Assembly (NCBI GenBank): GCA_027946365.1
Contig: JAPEUQ010000012.1
Location: 744,001-808,000, forward strand
Reading direction: 5' to 3'
From: Kalmusia sp. IMI 367209
Taxonomy: Eukaryota > Ascomycota > Dothideomycetes > Pleosporales > Didymosphaeriaceae
Length of the DNA: 64,000 nt
A model generated the notes under the pieces. That model saw only the letters and a program-made list of their open reading frames with translations. It did not search any database and had not been told where the DNA came from. This document shows positions 21,293 through 33,300 of the stretch, one piece after another (position 1 is the first letter of the stretch; the number at the start of each line of letters is the position of its first letter). Both the position numbers and the translations under genes were made by a program.

Positions 21293-23876
21293 CTAACTGC
21301 TACTGTACGCAGGTTGTTGTAGCGAGCGATGTCTTTCCTCATACACAAACGCTAAGTGTTGAAGCACATGCGCCATCCTCGGTGTGACGCCCCAGACCCA
21401 GACATCATTGAGCGTAGTCGATCGAAAGTGTGCCACTGCGCTTGCTAACGAACTACCACTGTACTCGCAGTCTGTCTCTGCAAGCAGATGTTTGAAGCCT
21501 TGGAGTATCTCTTGTTCCTCAGACTTGGGAGGCTCGGCAAGTGTATTTGTCTCTATGTCATGGATCCACTTGGTAATAAGCAAGGCTAAGAATGTTAGTC
21601 TTGAGCAGTGGTGATTTCTGTAGGGTAATACATACTTCCCACCCAATCTGCAACGGCGTGTTCTAGACTCCAACTTAACGCCGCCGTTTTCCTGAGCAAC
21701 GAGTGCCCTAGCTTAACTAAGATGTGGTGTCTATCAAATGCTTTCCGAATGACATTTGTTAAATTGGGGCTCCGTCGTAGGTCCGCCTCTGCGAACGAAA
21801 ATGCAGCAGATGCTATCTCGTCCGGGTTATCGTTGATCAACATGAGGCGATCAAAAGTGCTCATATCGAGGAAGAGGCGAACATGAGCCATATGCACAAC
21901 ACCTTGGCAATTGAACATAAGCGGCCCTTCTGCTTCGGTCCATGGCATACTTTGGTCTTTTCTTTGGCGTGCAGCGGCAAGTATGTCTTCGCATGTAGAT
22001 AGAGCTGAGATCGTCGGTTCCAGGAGCGTGTCGTGTAAACGCGGGGGACTCTTTTCAATCACCTGGCGCATGCACTCCGTATGGATGTTCAACGCATGTG
22101 TAATGAGCAGCATCGTGAGAACAGACACCTCATATGATGGCTTAGTCGCAGCATAGTCTTTGTCGAGCAGCATTCGAGCCAAAATATCGCGGACACTGGG
22201 ACGCTCTCTACAAATTTCCATCTGTCTCATATGCTGCCATTCTTGAGCTGTCCTGGCGTTCCAAAACCTTTCTTCATCCAATACTTCGAAATCCAGATCG
22301 TCGGTGTGTGAAAATGCAGGCATGACCCCGAACGTTGTAGAAATCAGATTCGAGACGACATACATGCCGAATAGGAGTCGCTTGCTTGACTCGCGGTGAA
22401 TCCACGCGTTCCAGTCCAGTTCATCTGCATTCGATCGTTTCAAGAACGTTTTTCGGAGCCGGAAATCGATAGCATGTAGCCCGAGATTTTCCACTGAACG
22501 CAGCACAACGCTGGGTTTGCCGCTAAATACCGCGGATAACGTAAGTAATACCCGTGTCTGAATTAGCCATAGCGGAGCTGGTTCGAGGGTGCCATTGATG
22601 ATAGGAAGCCCATCGTGTAACGCATAGGAGCTTATAGTGCCGGCGAGCACAAAAAGGTTTTTAGCCTTCGGCCTGCAAAGACGATATTGAGCGCCTATAC
22701 TACACATAGCCATGATTAGTGGGCTAGGGGTGTGATAGGGGTCGAATGACTGTAGATGTATAATCGGGAAGTGTCGATGGAAACCTTCGAGATAACCTGA
22801 GAAGAATTGTCGCAGCTCGTTAAGAGTAGGAAGAAGATTCTCTGAGAGTCCCATTGGCAGCATTCTTGACCTCACATCCGCGCATATGCTGCCATGGATC
22901 TCCTCACTAAAATGAATCTGCGGAAGATCCGCGCAAGACTCTGCATGCACTCGTAGCCTAGGCGAGTCGACTCTGGTATTGGCGTCCGTCCGACCAGACT
23001 GTTCGTGTTCCATGTCAAAGAGTGCGAGGTATTCGGCGGATAAATCAATCTGCTCTGATAGGTGTTCGTGAAATGAGGATTGTTGCTGTATTGATGCGTG
23101 CGCAAATTGCACTTCCTCCAGGGTCGGGTCAATGGCATCACTGTAGGCTCTTGGTCTAAATGGTGACACGGGCGTTCCAGCGACAGAATTGCCCACGTGA
23201 AGTGTACCTTCCATGATAAGTGGGTCTATCTCGACTCGTTGTCGTTTGAGTGGCGGCTCGTGATAAATGTCTGATGCGTCTACGTGCAGTGGAAACGTCG
23301 TGGGAGGATCTGAAATTAGCGGGCTGTAAAGCTCCATATTGATAGGAAACCCAAGGTTGACTTCATTACCATCGGAATGTCCAAGAGACGGGTGTCTCTC
23401 ACCATCCGTAGGCGATGAACCAGGAGAAAATGTAAACGGGGGGTGAGAGCTATGCGACAGACTTGAAGGAGCACTAGTAATGTCGACAAGAGGCGTGTAT
23501 ACTACCTCGCCGGTCAACATGTACTCATCCGGTGGGGTTAAAGGTGGGTGCGGGTGCGGCGTGCGTGGTGACACAGATCCCTCTGACAGACGGCCACCTG
23601 AACCAAACTCTTCTGGATGGGCCTTTCTGTACTGATCGGCGTGGAGTGTACGCTCGTGTCGCTTGACAAGGTCTCTATACATTTCATTAGTATACGCGTG
23701 CGCCAATTGCCATGTACAAGCGTTCGATTACAAGGCACGCACTTCCTCGCATATTTCCTATCGCAATAGGCACATGCAAATGGTTTCTCCTGTGTATGTA
23801 CCCTCTCATGCCTTGCGCAATGCTCGCTACGCTTGAAGACTCGTGCGCAATGACGGCAAGTGTACGTTCTCTTCAT
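21293..23876 (-). CDS. C2H2 zinc-finger / fungal_trans transcription factor
   Basis: Three exons (23876-23743, 23674-21636, 21585-21293) give about 821 residues. Two C2H2 fingers open the protein: C7/C10/H23/H27 and C35/C38/H51/H56, joined by HTQEKPF. The first intron falls inside finger 2. Recognition helices are RSEHCARH (R at -1, H at 3, R at 6) and RKDLVKRH (R, L, R), the Adr1-like type. A Ser/Pro-rich linker follows. A fungal_trans-type regulatory domain starts near residue 329 (LNELRQFFSGYLEGFHRHFPIIHL) and includes HRESSKRLLFGMYVV. This architecture is frequent among cluster-specific or carbon-source regulators. The gene closes the enzyme block. A GTGGGG core occurs at 23999-24004, 123 bp upstream of its own ATG. 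I infer that it controls the neighbouring enzymes. Confidence 0.9.
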
Positions 23877-24841
23877 TGTTTCGCGCCTTGTTATAGACGA
23901 CCTAATCGATTTTACTCCGTGCGGACGTTCCTAGGCAGTGGGCAGAACGGCAGGTTCACGATTGTCACTACAAGCGCTGTAGTCTGGCGAGCCTGCGCGT
24001 GGGGATGGATGATGCAAAGTGTTGAGGCTCGCTGAGCTACGGGTAGCAGCAGCAGCGGCCTTAGCTGCCCCCGGAACGACAAGGATCTGCTATGATGCGC
24101 AGCGTGATGGCCAGATTATGGAGTAACGGTTTGCGGGGAAGCCAATCGGCGCTGGTTCGTTTTCGGATGAATAGCTCCGGCTCAACTGCCGAGGAACGGA
24201 AGCAAACCTGCACGCTTCCGTCACCGAACACAGACCACAGGCATCTATTCATCGCACTTCAAAGATGTCAGCTCATGCTATGAGACAAGAAAAATAGAAT
24301 TTCATATTATGCTATTATCTGTTGACTATTACTCCGCCTGTGAAAGCGTGCTATACTTTGATACTTCAGGACAGGATTTATGCCACAGCAACTTACGCAA
24401 CCGATGCAGTTTTGAAAGTCTGGGTGCTACCATAGGTATTCACCTGGCGTGAGATCGAACGTCGCGAGTATGGGTGAGCAATAGCGACCTTGAGAGCATT
24501 GGATTACATGGTCCGCAACGTCATAGCATTGAATTTAATTCAGTATTATTCAAACAGAGGGCTTATTAGACTGCAGGCACCTCGGAAAATATATACGCAA
24601 GGGGAAGGAACCAAATCGATGTATACGAAACAGAGATGTTTAGTCTAGAACCTTCATTCAAAGCAACATTCATTCACTACAGCCCTAAAAATCAAACTAA
24701 CCATCAAGACGTATCCGATAAGGCTACACCGCCAAGCAAATATACGGGGCTCATGATCACATGTGCAACTAATTAGGAGACTCTGTAGTTACCTAAATAT
24801 CGGCCTTGACCCTATCACCAACGAAACAAGTCGTGGATAAC
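23877..24841. other. Intergenic region between regulator and HET protein 2
   Basis: About 1 kb between divergent starts. One GTGGGG core lies at 23999-24004. The part from 24280 to 24780 is AT-rich. No gene is supported. Confidence 0.5.
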
Positions 24842-27309
24842 ATGCATTGCGAGAAATGCCAGCAATTTCAAGACGAAATTGGGGTCCTGTCACACCAGAA
24901 TCGCGTCTCCAAGGAAGAAACTCTTGTGGACGCAGCCGCAACCGACGCTTCAGCCTCACTCGCCTCCTGGCCGCCACACGAAATGATTCTATTTGATAGC
25001 CTAGAAAAACTTCGTGGAGCATACAACTCTTGTTGCCCGATCTGTCACCGCGCATTTGCATGTGTCAGAAGGAAAGAATGGGTGAAATTCAGCACATATA
25101 ACACTTTCATTACTGTCTTGGTTTTCGGCGAAAAGAAAGGCGATCCTACATTACAAGTCAGATTTGAAGCTCGTCCGACGTCGCGTGTGCCTTCTGAAAA
25201 TATTTACAGGAGCCTTGGCGAATACACGAGGGACCTGGGGGACCAAGACCTGTTGGTACAGACGTTGAATTGCTGCTCCAGCTTGAAAAATACTTCCACT
25301 GGCTCCACGGCGAGTTTCCAAATGGCTTCTTTCTGGCTGAATGAGTGCTTGGCAAATCATTGGGACTGTGCGAGGACAACTTCTGGCTGGCTACCGAAAC
25401 GAGTGATTGACGTTGGCGATGCAGATGGAGACAGCCTTCCTCGACTAGTAGAGACGGCGAGTCTAATTAGCCCAAGTGAGCGCACATTTGTAGCCCTCTC
25501 CCATTGTTGGGGCCCTAAACAAATCATCACTACAACTACTTCTACGCTTGAAGATCGAAAACAAGGCATTAAGTTCCTAGAGCTCTCACAGACCTTCCAG
25601 GATGCTGTAACGACCACGCGCAGGCTCCGACAACGTTACCTCTGGATTGACAGTCTCTGTATAATACAGGACTCTGTGGAAGATTGGATGGCTGAGAGTG
25701 TCCAAATGTGCACGGTCTACGAGCGGGCGATCTTCACCATAATGGCTGTGCATGCTAGCGGCGGCGATGAAGGTTGCTTTGTGAGGCGAGACGGGCTTGC
25801 GCGGCTTCCATTAGTGCTTCAATTTAAAGCACCGGACAACAGCAAACCGCAGGTTGCATGTTTTCAATTGCCCGGGCGATATCCATCGCTTTTTCCATGC
25901 TTCACAGCGAAACTATTCACCAGGGCCTGGGTACTACAAGAACAGTTTAACAGCCGGGCCCGCCTCATGTTCTTCGGAGAGCAAGTTTACTGGGAATGCA
26001 AAAGTATGTGCGGCTCGGAAGAGCGCCCTCTAGACGGGTTTGTATTGTGGGATTCTGTTAGTGGATCAGGAAGCCTAGCTGTGGATGAAACGAAACATGA
26101 TAGTAAGACCGAAAATGATGATCTACATATGAAATGGTGCGAGCTTGTGAGGAATTACACTCGGCGTGGAATCACGAAGTCTTCTGACCGGCTCATCGCT
26201 ATTGACGGCATTGCTCAGATCATCAAGAAACGTACATCCAATTCATATCTTGCTGGCTTGTGGCTAGAACAACTACCGATTGATCTTATGTGGTACATCC
26301 CTTGGGGTCTTACAAAAAGTGGGATTTGGCATGATCTTGCGGAAGAGTCAAAGACATATTTGTCAAGTCGGCATGAGCAGGGTTTGGCACCCACATGGTG
26401 AGTATAGTCTAACTTAAATTCATGGCCTTGCCTTTTTATTGACGAACATGTTTCAGGTCATGGTCTTCAGTCGCATTCCCTGTAGACTTCATGATCTTAA
26501 AGGTCAAAGATATAAAGATAGTCTGTGACATCCTCGACGCAAGCACCCAAGGCACACCCTTTGACACAAGTGGAACAGCCACCATACGGGGTATGACCCG
26601 GGACCTCTTCGTCAAACCGTATTACCAAAATCTACATTTCACCGGTACCGAATCCCTAAACCCATTGATCAAAGAATTTAGAGCAGTAAACGCAAAAGGG
26701 CAGAGCGTGTGGCCTCGTTACATCTGCTATGCCTCCAAGAGCAGGCCATCACAGTGGCAAAGATACAAACCATTCCCGATTGAATTCCTCCCGGACGAAA
26801 TTTTTAACCACACACAACCCGTAACCTTCATCGCCCTTGGCTACATCCCCAGTCTCGATCTTACTGAAAAGTATTCTGTACCCCATTTTCAAGGAGCCTC
26901 CCTCATAGCGAGTCAGCGTTGCATCCTGACCCTCGCACTACAGCCCACGCCTGAAGATCCAGAAAAGTTTCGCCGCGTCGGATTCGCCACTTGGACCAAC
27001 TGTTCTTGGTATGGCTATTTCTGTGTTAGTGAGACGTACAAGCGGGAGTCGTTTCATAGATTACATTCAATCCACGGCAGTCAAGGCTGGCGAGCCTTTC
27101 TGAAAGAGATCCCGGCATTGATCCTTGTATTCATATGGGGCGGTCTGCTTCGTCACCCAATTGTTCAGTTTCATGAGAATGGTCCTGTATATTTCCGAGG
27201 GTTGGTACGTGGGAATGGCGGGAAGCATGATCATGATGGGGATATCAAGACAAATATAACGTATCGCGAAGGATGGGAGGCTGAGGAAAGGACTATGAAG
27301 ATAGTTTGA
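24842..27309 (+). CDS. HET-domain protein 2
   Basis: Two exons, 24842-26397 and 26457-27309, with a 59-nt intron, encode about 802 residues. The ATG at 24842 (MHCEKCQQF) is the first in frame. It begins with a cysteine pair typical of the subclass, and a second pair occurs in NSCCPICHRAF. The HET domain runs from FVALSHCWGPK through TFQDAVTTTRRLRQRYLWIDSLCIIQ to YERAIFTIMAVHA. The conserved downstream block is TRAWVLQEQFNSRARLMFFGEQVYWEC, then GIAQIIKKRTSNSYLAGLW, and after the intron SWSSVAFPVDF. The residue after LSYCWG-type Ser is His in LSHCWG, a common variant. The role is in incompatibility or other nonself-triggered death by family; no partner domain is fused. The architecture is close to HET protein 1. 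Confidence 0.9.
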
Positions 27310-27726
27310 CAATATGTGTTGCCGGTAAGTAATCGGCGTGACAGTCGCAATGATGTCTGTTTATGCTAAAAGCTAAATTGTTGAGTATGATCAATCTCTA
27401 TGCTTTATTCATTGCCGTTCAAGTTGTGAATCCAAATGCTGACGATTTGCTCAAAGGGTGGTGGCTCTCTAAACAATATCATTGGTTGGCGAGAGATATC
27501 AAAAGCACTTTCGTGATTAGAGCGAAAATGGCAAATTTCGGTTATTTTGTCTTTATTCAGCGTATTCGATAGTGTATGTGCATGTCAATCGGGGACGGAC
27601 CAATTTTGCGGCTGATATTTATATTTATATTCGTCTAGCCCTCTCGAGCTTTACCTTCCAATGCGATTCACAATCATCGGTTATAACTTCTAGCAGTCAT
27701 AAATTGATAGTCCTTGAAGCAGCGCA
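27310..27726. other. Gap between two tandem HET genes
   Basis: This 417-bp gap contains only short frames without features. It is the likely promoter of HET protein 3; an ATATTTATATTTATAT stretch lies near 27617-27632. Confidence 0.45.
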
Positions 27727-29778
27727 ATGTGCGACTCATCTTTGGGAAATCCCGGGAGCACGAATATAAAAGATCAGATGTTTTCTTACCGCACGCTTGA
27801 CCCTGGTGAGATCCGACTTCTTACTGTTCGTGCTCCTCAAACGACAGACCGAGATGAACCAGTTCAGTGTATCCTTGACCACTATTCCCTCACTCGATCG
27901 CCTGAATCACAAAATGCTGCTGGGTATGAGTGGGGTGATTACATCGCGTTATCATATTGCTGGGGCTGGGACGCGCAAAATCCTTCACGTCGGATATATA
28001 TCGATGGTCATAAAGTCAAAGTTACAGAAAGCTTGGAAGCTGCACTGTACTCGATACGAATCTCACAAAGTGTAATTGGGGTCGAGCAGCCGGCCAAATA
28101 TTGGGTGGACGCTATCTGCATCAATCAAGCTGATCCCCAGGAAGTTAAGCGGGAAATTCTTCGCATGAAAGAGATATACAGCCAAGCCATGACTGTATAC
28201 GTCCACCTGGGACCTGAAACAGAAGACAGTGATCTTGGGTTCCAAGTTCTACAACGCATCGCAGAAGATCTGTCCGACGACGTTGATGTTTATTTGGAAG
28301 TTCTCAGAAAACGACTTAGGGCCACAGAAGAAGACAAGAAAGCGTACAAGGCGGCGCTTAGAATCCTCAATCGTCCATATTGGAACAGAGTGTGGATATT
28401 ACAAGAGCTCGCCATGAGCCGCGGTGATGTTGTGTTTGCTTGTGGAGCGAACGAAATACCCCTAGAAAAAATTCGTCCTGCGTCTAAGTTCTTCAGCGTC
28501 AATGGCGAGACTATACTCGTATTACTAGGGATAGGCAATCCGGAGAACTGGCAACTGTTCACAATTTCGTTGACATTACAACTTTACATCGTAACGTGGA
28601 CAAACGAACGACGTAAACGCCGAACACAACAAAGCATCATTCCTCAGCAGCTGACATACCTTGATCTCCGTCAGCCACTGCTCACGCTCGCACAGAGCGC
28701 GCAAGCGACAAGATTACACGATAATGTCTACGGTCTTCTTGGTCTCGCCCCAGATCCCATCTGCAAGAGCATGGAGTCATACATTGACTATGACCTCCCA
28801 GTAGAGATAGTCTTCGTAGTCATTTTTGCAAAAAGCTATAGCCAGACCATGGACCCAAGCTGGGCTACGGACTGGAGCTTGGCATTCGACCGCGCCGGTT
28901 TCCCGCACGACTGGGAATTGTACTGCTACGACCAATTCGATGGTGCATACGACAATCTACGCGATGTCATTAATTCATCATGCACTAGTCGCGCCGATGG
29001 AGCCCGCAAGTCTGAAGTGACGTTTCCACCTAGCGACAACGCCGTGTTGCTGAAATGCTCTGGCTTCCTAGTAGGAAGGGTAGATGGAATGGCGCTTACA
29101 CTGCCTGTCACTAACGCCGTATCTCTCGTTGAGCACTATCAGCCCGTTGCTACAGCCAATCCATATGGCGATGATGAAGCTACAGCCCGTGCTCTTATCC
29201 ATACATTATTTGCCAATTCTAAATGGGGTGACGCCGGCGGTGCATCCCTCTTCCACATACCCTGGTTTGCGGAAGATCCGTCCACCTTTTTTGGAGCGGA
29301 CGGCTCACTCAACTTGACTCCTGGCGACATCGCTTCTATATCACAGCTAAACACACACGGCTGGTCCTCTGCCTTGGGCACAAACTTCTTTCAGTTTGAA
29401 TGGTTGCGGCGGCGACTAAGCCAGTTCCGCATCGGGAATAAAACATTTCAGGAATATTTCGACACTAAAATAACACAATGCGAATTCCCTGCTCAGCGGA
29501 TCAAGTTAGACGTCGCGACTTGTCTTGGTGCTTATCTAAAACGACGGCTTATCACATTGGACACGGGACACTTTGGCCTAGCGCCATGTACAATTGAACG
29601 AGGGGATGCGATATATGTGCTGCTCGGATGTTCTTTGCCTATGGTACTCCGACAAGTAGGAGAGACGGGACGGTTCAAGGTTGTTGGGGAGTGCTATGTA
29701 GATGGTATTGCGAATGGCGAGGCGTTGGCTGGAGTCGAGAGCGGGTGTAATGTGATCCGAGATATTGTGCTCTGCTGA
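27727..29778 (+). CDS. HET-domain protein 3
   Basis: Single exon of 683 residues starting at the ATG at 27727. The HET domain starts near residue 75 with YIALSYCWGWD, continues with ITSLEAAL-like VTESLEAALYSIR and YWVDAICINQADPQEVKREILRM, and then YSQAMTVYVHLGPE. RPYWNRVWILQELAMSRGDVVFACG follows. The C-terminus carries the conserved tail motif GDAIYVLLGCSLPMVLR and GECYVDGIANGEAL, which marks the subclass different from HET proteins 1 and 2 (these lack it). It may start slightly later at MFSYRTLDPGEIRLL, the usual beginning of the domain. It lies in tandem with HET protein 2 but is not a recent duplicate of it. Confidence 0.92.
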   Translation: MCDSSLGNPGSTNIKDQMFSYRTLDPGEIRLLTVRAPQTTDRDEPVQCILDHYSLTRSPESQNAAGYEWGDYIALSYCWGWDAQNPSRRIYIDGHKVKVTESLEAALYSIRISQSVIGVEQPAKYWVDAICINQADPQEVKREILRMKEIYSQAMTVYVHLGPETEDSDLGFQVLQRIAEDLSDDVDVYLEVLRKRLRATEEDKKAYKAALRILNRPYWNRVWILQELAMSRGDVVFACGANEIPLEKIRPASKFFSVNGETILVLLGIGNPENWQLFTISLTLQLYIVTWTNERRKRRTQQSIIPQQLTYLDLRQPLLTLAQSAQATRLHDNVYGLLGLAPDPICKSMESYIDYDLPVEIVFVVIFAKSYSQTMDPSWATDWSLAFDRAGFPHDWELYCYDQFDGAYDNLRDVINSSCTSRADGARKSEVTFPPSDNAVLLKCSGFLVGRVDGMALTLPVTNAVSLVEHYQPVATANPYGDDEATARALIHTLFANSKWGDAGGASLFHIPWFAEDPSTFFGADGSLNLTPGDIASISQLNTHGWSSALGTNFFQFEWLRRRLSQFRIGNKTFQEYFDTKITQCEFPAQRIKLDVATCLGAYLKRRLITLDTGHFGLAPCTIERGDAIYVLLGCSLPMVLRQVGETGRFKVVGECYVDGIANGEALAGVESGCNVIRDIVLC

Positions 29779-30393
29779 AGACAGAGATAGCAGAGTAAAG
29801 TGGCAGATGACACCGTTCTTTATCAACAATGCAATACGTACGCGCAAGCAAATACTTGAAATTCGCTAGCTGTGTGAAAAGTTGCTGCCCATAACTCAAT
29901 CGAATTTAGACCATTTCTCGTTTAGCAGGGTGGGAAAGCAGGATATGAGACATGAATCCTCGCAGGCTGGATTCCTCGTAGGCTGAAGGTTGTGCAGAGA
30001 AAGGGAGTCATGGTTGGTCTGACCTAGAGGATAGTTCAGAGTGCATTTTGAGCTAGACTTGACATTGGGGAATGTACGATGAGAGATGTCGTGCCTTTTT
30101 AAGATGTGCAACAGCCGAAACCAGGGAGCAAGGTAAGCGATGCGATTGGTGAATCTTAAAGAGTGAGAATTTATTCACAGAAGCAGGAGTCCAAGACTCA
30201 GGGCAAATCAGTGAGACATAGCGGGCCGATTGGCCCTAGATGGAATTCAGAACATACGAAAATGGTATACAAATGACGGTCTGAAGGCCAGATGGGGTTC
30301 AATTAGAGAATTAATCAGTTCTCGCAGCGTCTACATGTTTTTCTAGTATCACAGTCGTCTGTTCTATTATCGAATAAACTGGGCTAAGGGCCT
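29779..30393. other. Intergenic gap, convergent gene ends
   Basis: About 0.6 kb between HET protein 3 and UTP22, which converge. No feature is recognised; it probably contains both 3' UTRs. Confidence 0.5.
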
Positions 30394-33300
30394 TCATCTA
30401 TTCACCTCGACCTTACTCACCAAATCTCCTCCCAACCTTCTGATCTCATTGTACACAGCGGCCCTATTGACTTCAATATCTACATTCTTCTCTTTCTCTC
30501 CTGTCTTCTCACCGTTTCGGCTTCGAAGAGGTACACTATTCCAGCCAGCCTTGATTTTGAAGGAGCGCTGCGCAGTCACAGTAGGATTCCATAATCCCGC
30601 TATGCTCGACATTATATCAGAGTCGTAAAACCACAAGACAGCGTCCCCATATACGTTCTGAAGATCATCGGCAAAAAGACGCACAGATTGCGTTGTATCA
30701 TTTGCCGCAGTGCTCAACGATTGCTGAATCTCAATGTTCTTGAACTTCATATCGTCTCTCTTTTTCTTGCTAGCCTTAGAGTGTTTCGAAGCGACGTGGA
30801 TCACGAAGTCGAATTCTTGCAATTGAGGTACGAATAGCGACTCTTCTGCGGAAGCTGGCGAAGCTGTTGTCTCATCAGCGGCACGAAGAGCAGCCGTCGC
30901 AGCCTTAGCCAACGCCGTCATCCGAGCAGCTACCACTTTCTCCGGTTGCCCTCTATTAGTCCAAGTATCCCCATCTGTATCCAGATTAGTGGCCGCAAAG
31001 AGGACAACGCGATTCATCGCCGGATCGATACGTCGCCAAGCTTCGAAGCGTGTCTGGATCTTCTCAATATCCTCAGCCTTCATTCTTCCGTTGCCTGCTG
31101 TTTCCGACTCAGCAAGTCCACTTGTGGAGATGGACGAGAAGTCGACTATGAGCGGGTTGTGTCGCCAGTCCCAACGACTAATCCAGGCTAGTGTCCGTAG
31201 GAAGCCAGTCGTTGCGCATGAGGGTACTGGCCAAGGATGTGGCTGTAAGAAGGTTCGTACTACCAGAAGCTCGATCAGTTCTGTTGTGATGTGTGGTGAC
31301 AGGAGATGCGACGCAAACCACCGTTTCGTCAACCGGATGGCCGGCGAAAGCGCCGTATAACGTGTACATAGGTTCTGTATAGCTTGAGTATGAGAAAGTA
31401 CACGTATAAAATCCCGATTATATAGCGCAAGCGCTATAGCAGCAGATTCGCGCGACTGCGCATCTAGCGACTTGTCTTTTAATTGCCGGTCCAACAATGT
31501 AGCTTCACGATCATGATGTATCCGGAGACGGAAGACAAATCCTAGGCGAGTTGTAATGTCGAGAAATGCCTGGTTCTGAGAAGGTTGTGATGGGTTTTCT
31601 AAACCAACCATAGCCCCGTACCCTTTGTTGGCTGCCAACAACAACTCAGAAAGCTTAAGTAGGAAAGCAATCTTAGTTCTTTGTATGGCGCACAAGTCAT
31701 CAGGCCATCGTGCGGATGCTTCGAACTGAAGTACAATGGACGCTGGCGTAGCCTGATGAGTTTCAACAGAGGAGTAACGTAATTGCGCATCGGCAGCCCG
31801 AATATGGCGGACAGAGAGTGGAAGTCTCTCGAGTTCACGAATGTCCTTCTCAACTTCAGTAAAAGCATTCATGATTGGTATGAATGCAAAGGTGCCTGAT
31901 TGTCCTTGGAGTCGTCCAGATGAAATAACATGTGCAAAAGAGTCGTAACTAAAGGCGGCGTCTTCACGGATGCGACCGTTAATGTGCTTGCTGAGAATAT
32001 AAAGAACGATCTGCTCGAGAATAGACGCAGACGTGTCTTTCGTAGACCAGACTACACTCTCAAGAATGCTGCCATCTTTAAAGCGTCTAAGCTCCGACCT
32101 TTCACCCCAAAATCTACGGAAGGATAGAGCCTCCTGTTTATTCTCAGCAGATGGACCATGATCAACCGTCCTGTTAGCGTTATCGGGGTCGGTCGCGAAG
32201 TCAATAAGGATATGCTCTTGCGCTTTGTCCTTGGATTTGGTTGCGGATATCGGCCAAGCGCTCTGTTCGCGCAGCGAGAGATTCACGGCCGTGACTCTAT
32301 CGGAAAGAGCCCCCATCAATGTTGTGTAAATCTTGTGACACGTTCCTACCAACTTTTCGTCATACTCTTCCTGATTCGAATCAAGCCCGAGGGCGCTCAG
32401 AGGCACATTTAATGTCGCATCGTACCGATACTTTCTCAGATCCGTGCGCAGGATGAAGGTGGAATCGAACTGGTCGAAAAGGGCATCCCCTAACATATCA
32501 ATAGTAATTTTCGCCTCGAGCTGCAATCGTGCATAAGACCACGGTGTCATCTTGAACAAGATGTTCAAGCTCCGTGGGCCATCGAAGAGTACGGGAACTA
32601 CTCTAGTTTTGGGGAAGGTAACATTGTTCGCTTGGAAATTGAAAGCTGTTTTGGACAGGTCGTGACGTGCTAAGAATTGAAGCGTGGCTTTGAATAGCTG
32701 ATAGCTACTGTACCCGGGAGAGAGAGGTGGTGCACCAGATCCTGGGTTAGGCTGCATTAGGAGTGCCATAAGAACTGCCCACTCGAAGTTTCCGAAACCT
32801 CCTTTGCGGAGCTGACTTCCAAATCCACGCTGTTTTAGCCAGACTCTGCCAACAATGCATGCATCTTTGAATGCATCGCAATTTGTAGCACTAGCGTGGA
32901 GTAATTTGAGATAGGAAGTGACAGTCGCATCAGACCGAAGTGTGCTGTTATATAAGGGAGTCGAAGCGAGCGATTGGTGTCCGGTCTCGCTATTGTCGCC
33001 TCTGGGCCGTACACAGTTTGCTCGTGGAAGCAGCTTTGCTTCTTGAAACACACCTTCGGGCATGGCGAGGAGGATATGAATGCAGCACTTGGAGCTCGAA
33101 AAGTCATCGCTATCACCATTACCACTTGGGTGTATGATAATTATCGGCTGAAGCTGATTGCCATTTAGATAGTCGAACGATAACTTGAAGTTGTGCTCCT
33201 TGGATTTCTTTATGCCAGCTGCAAGACAAGCCAAGTAGAATGCCCGCTTGTAGAAATATCGATAGTTGAGATAGTCCTTGTCCTGGAAGATGGACTTGGG

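Noticed and set aside
24806..24841. N-terminal extension of HET protein 2
   Set aside because: The extension would need a TTG start; the first ATG is at 24842 and gives the family-like MHCEKC.
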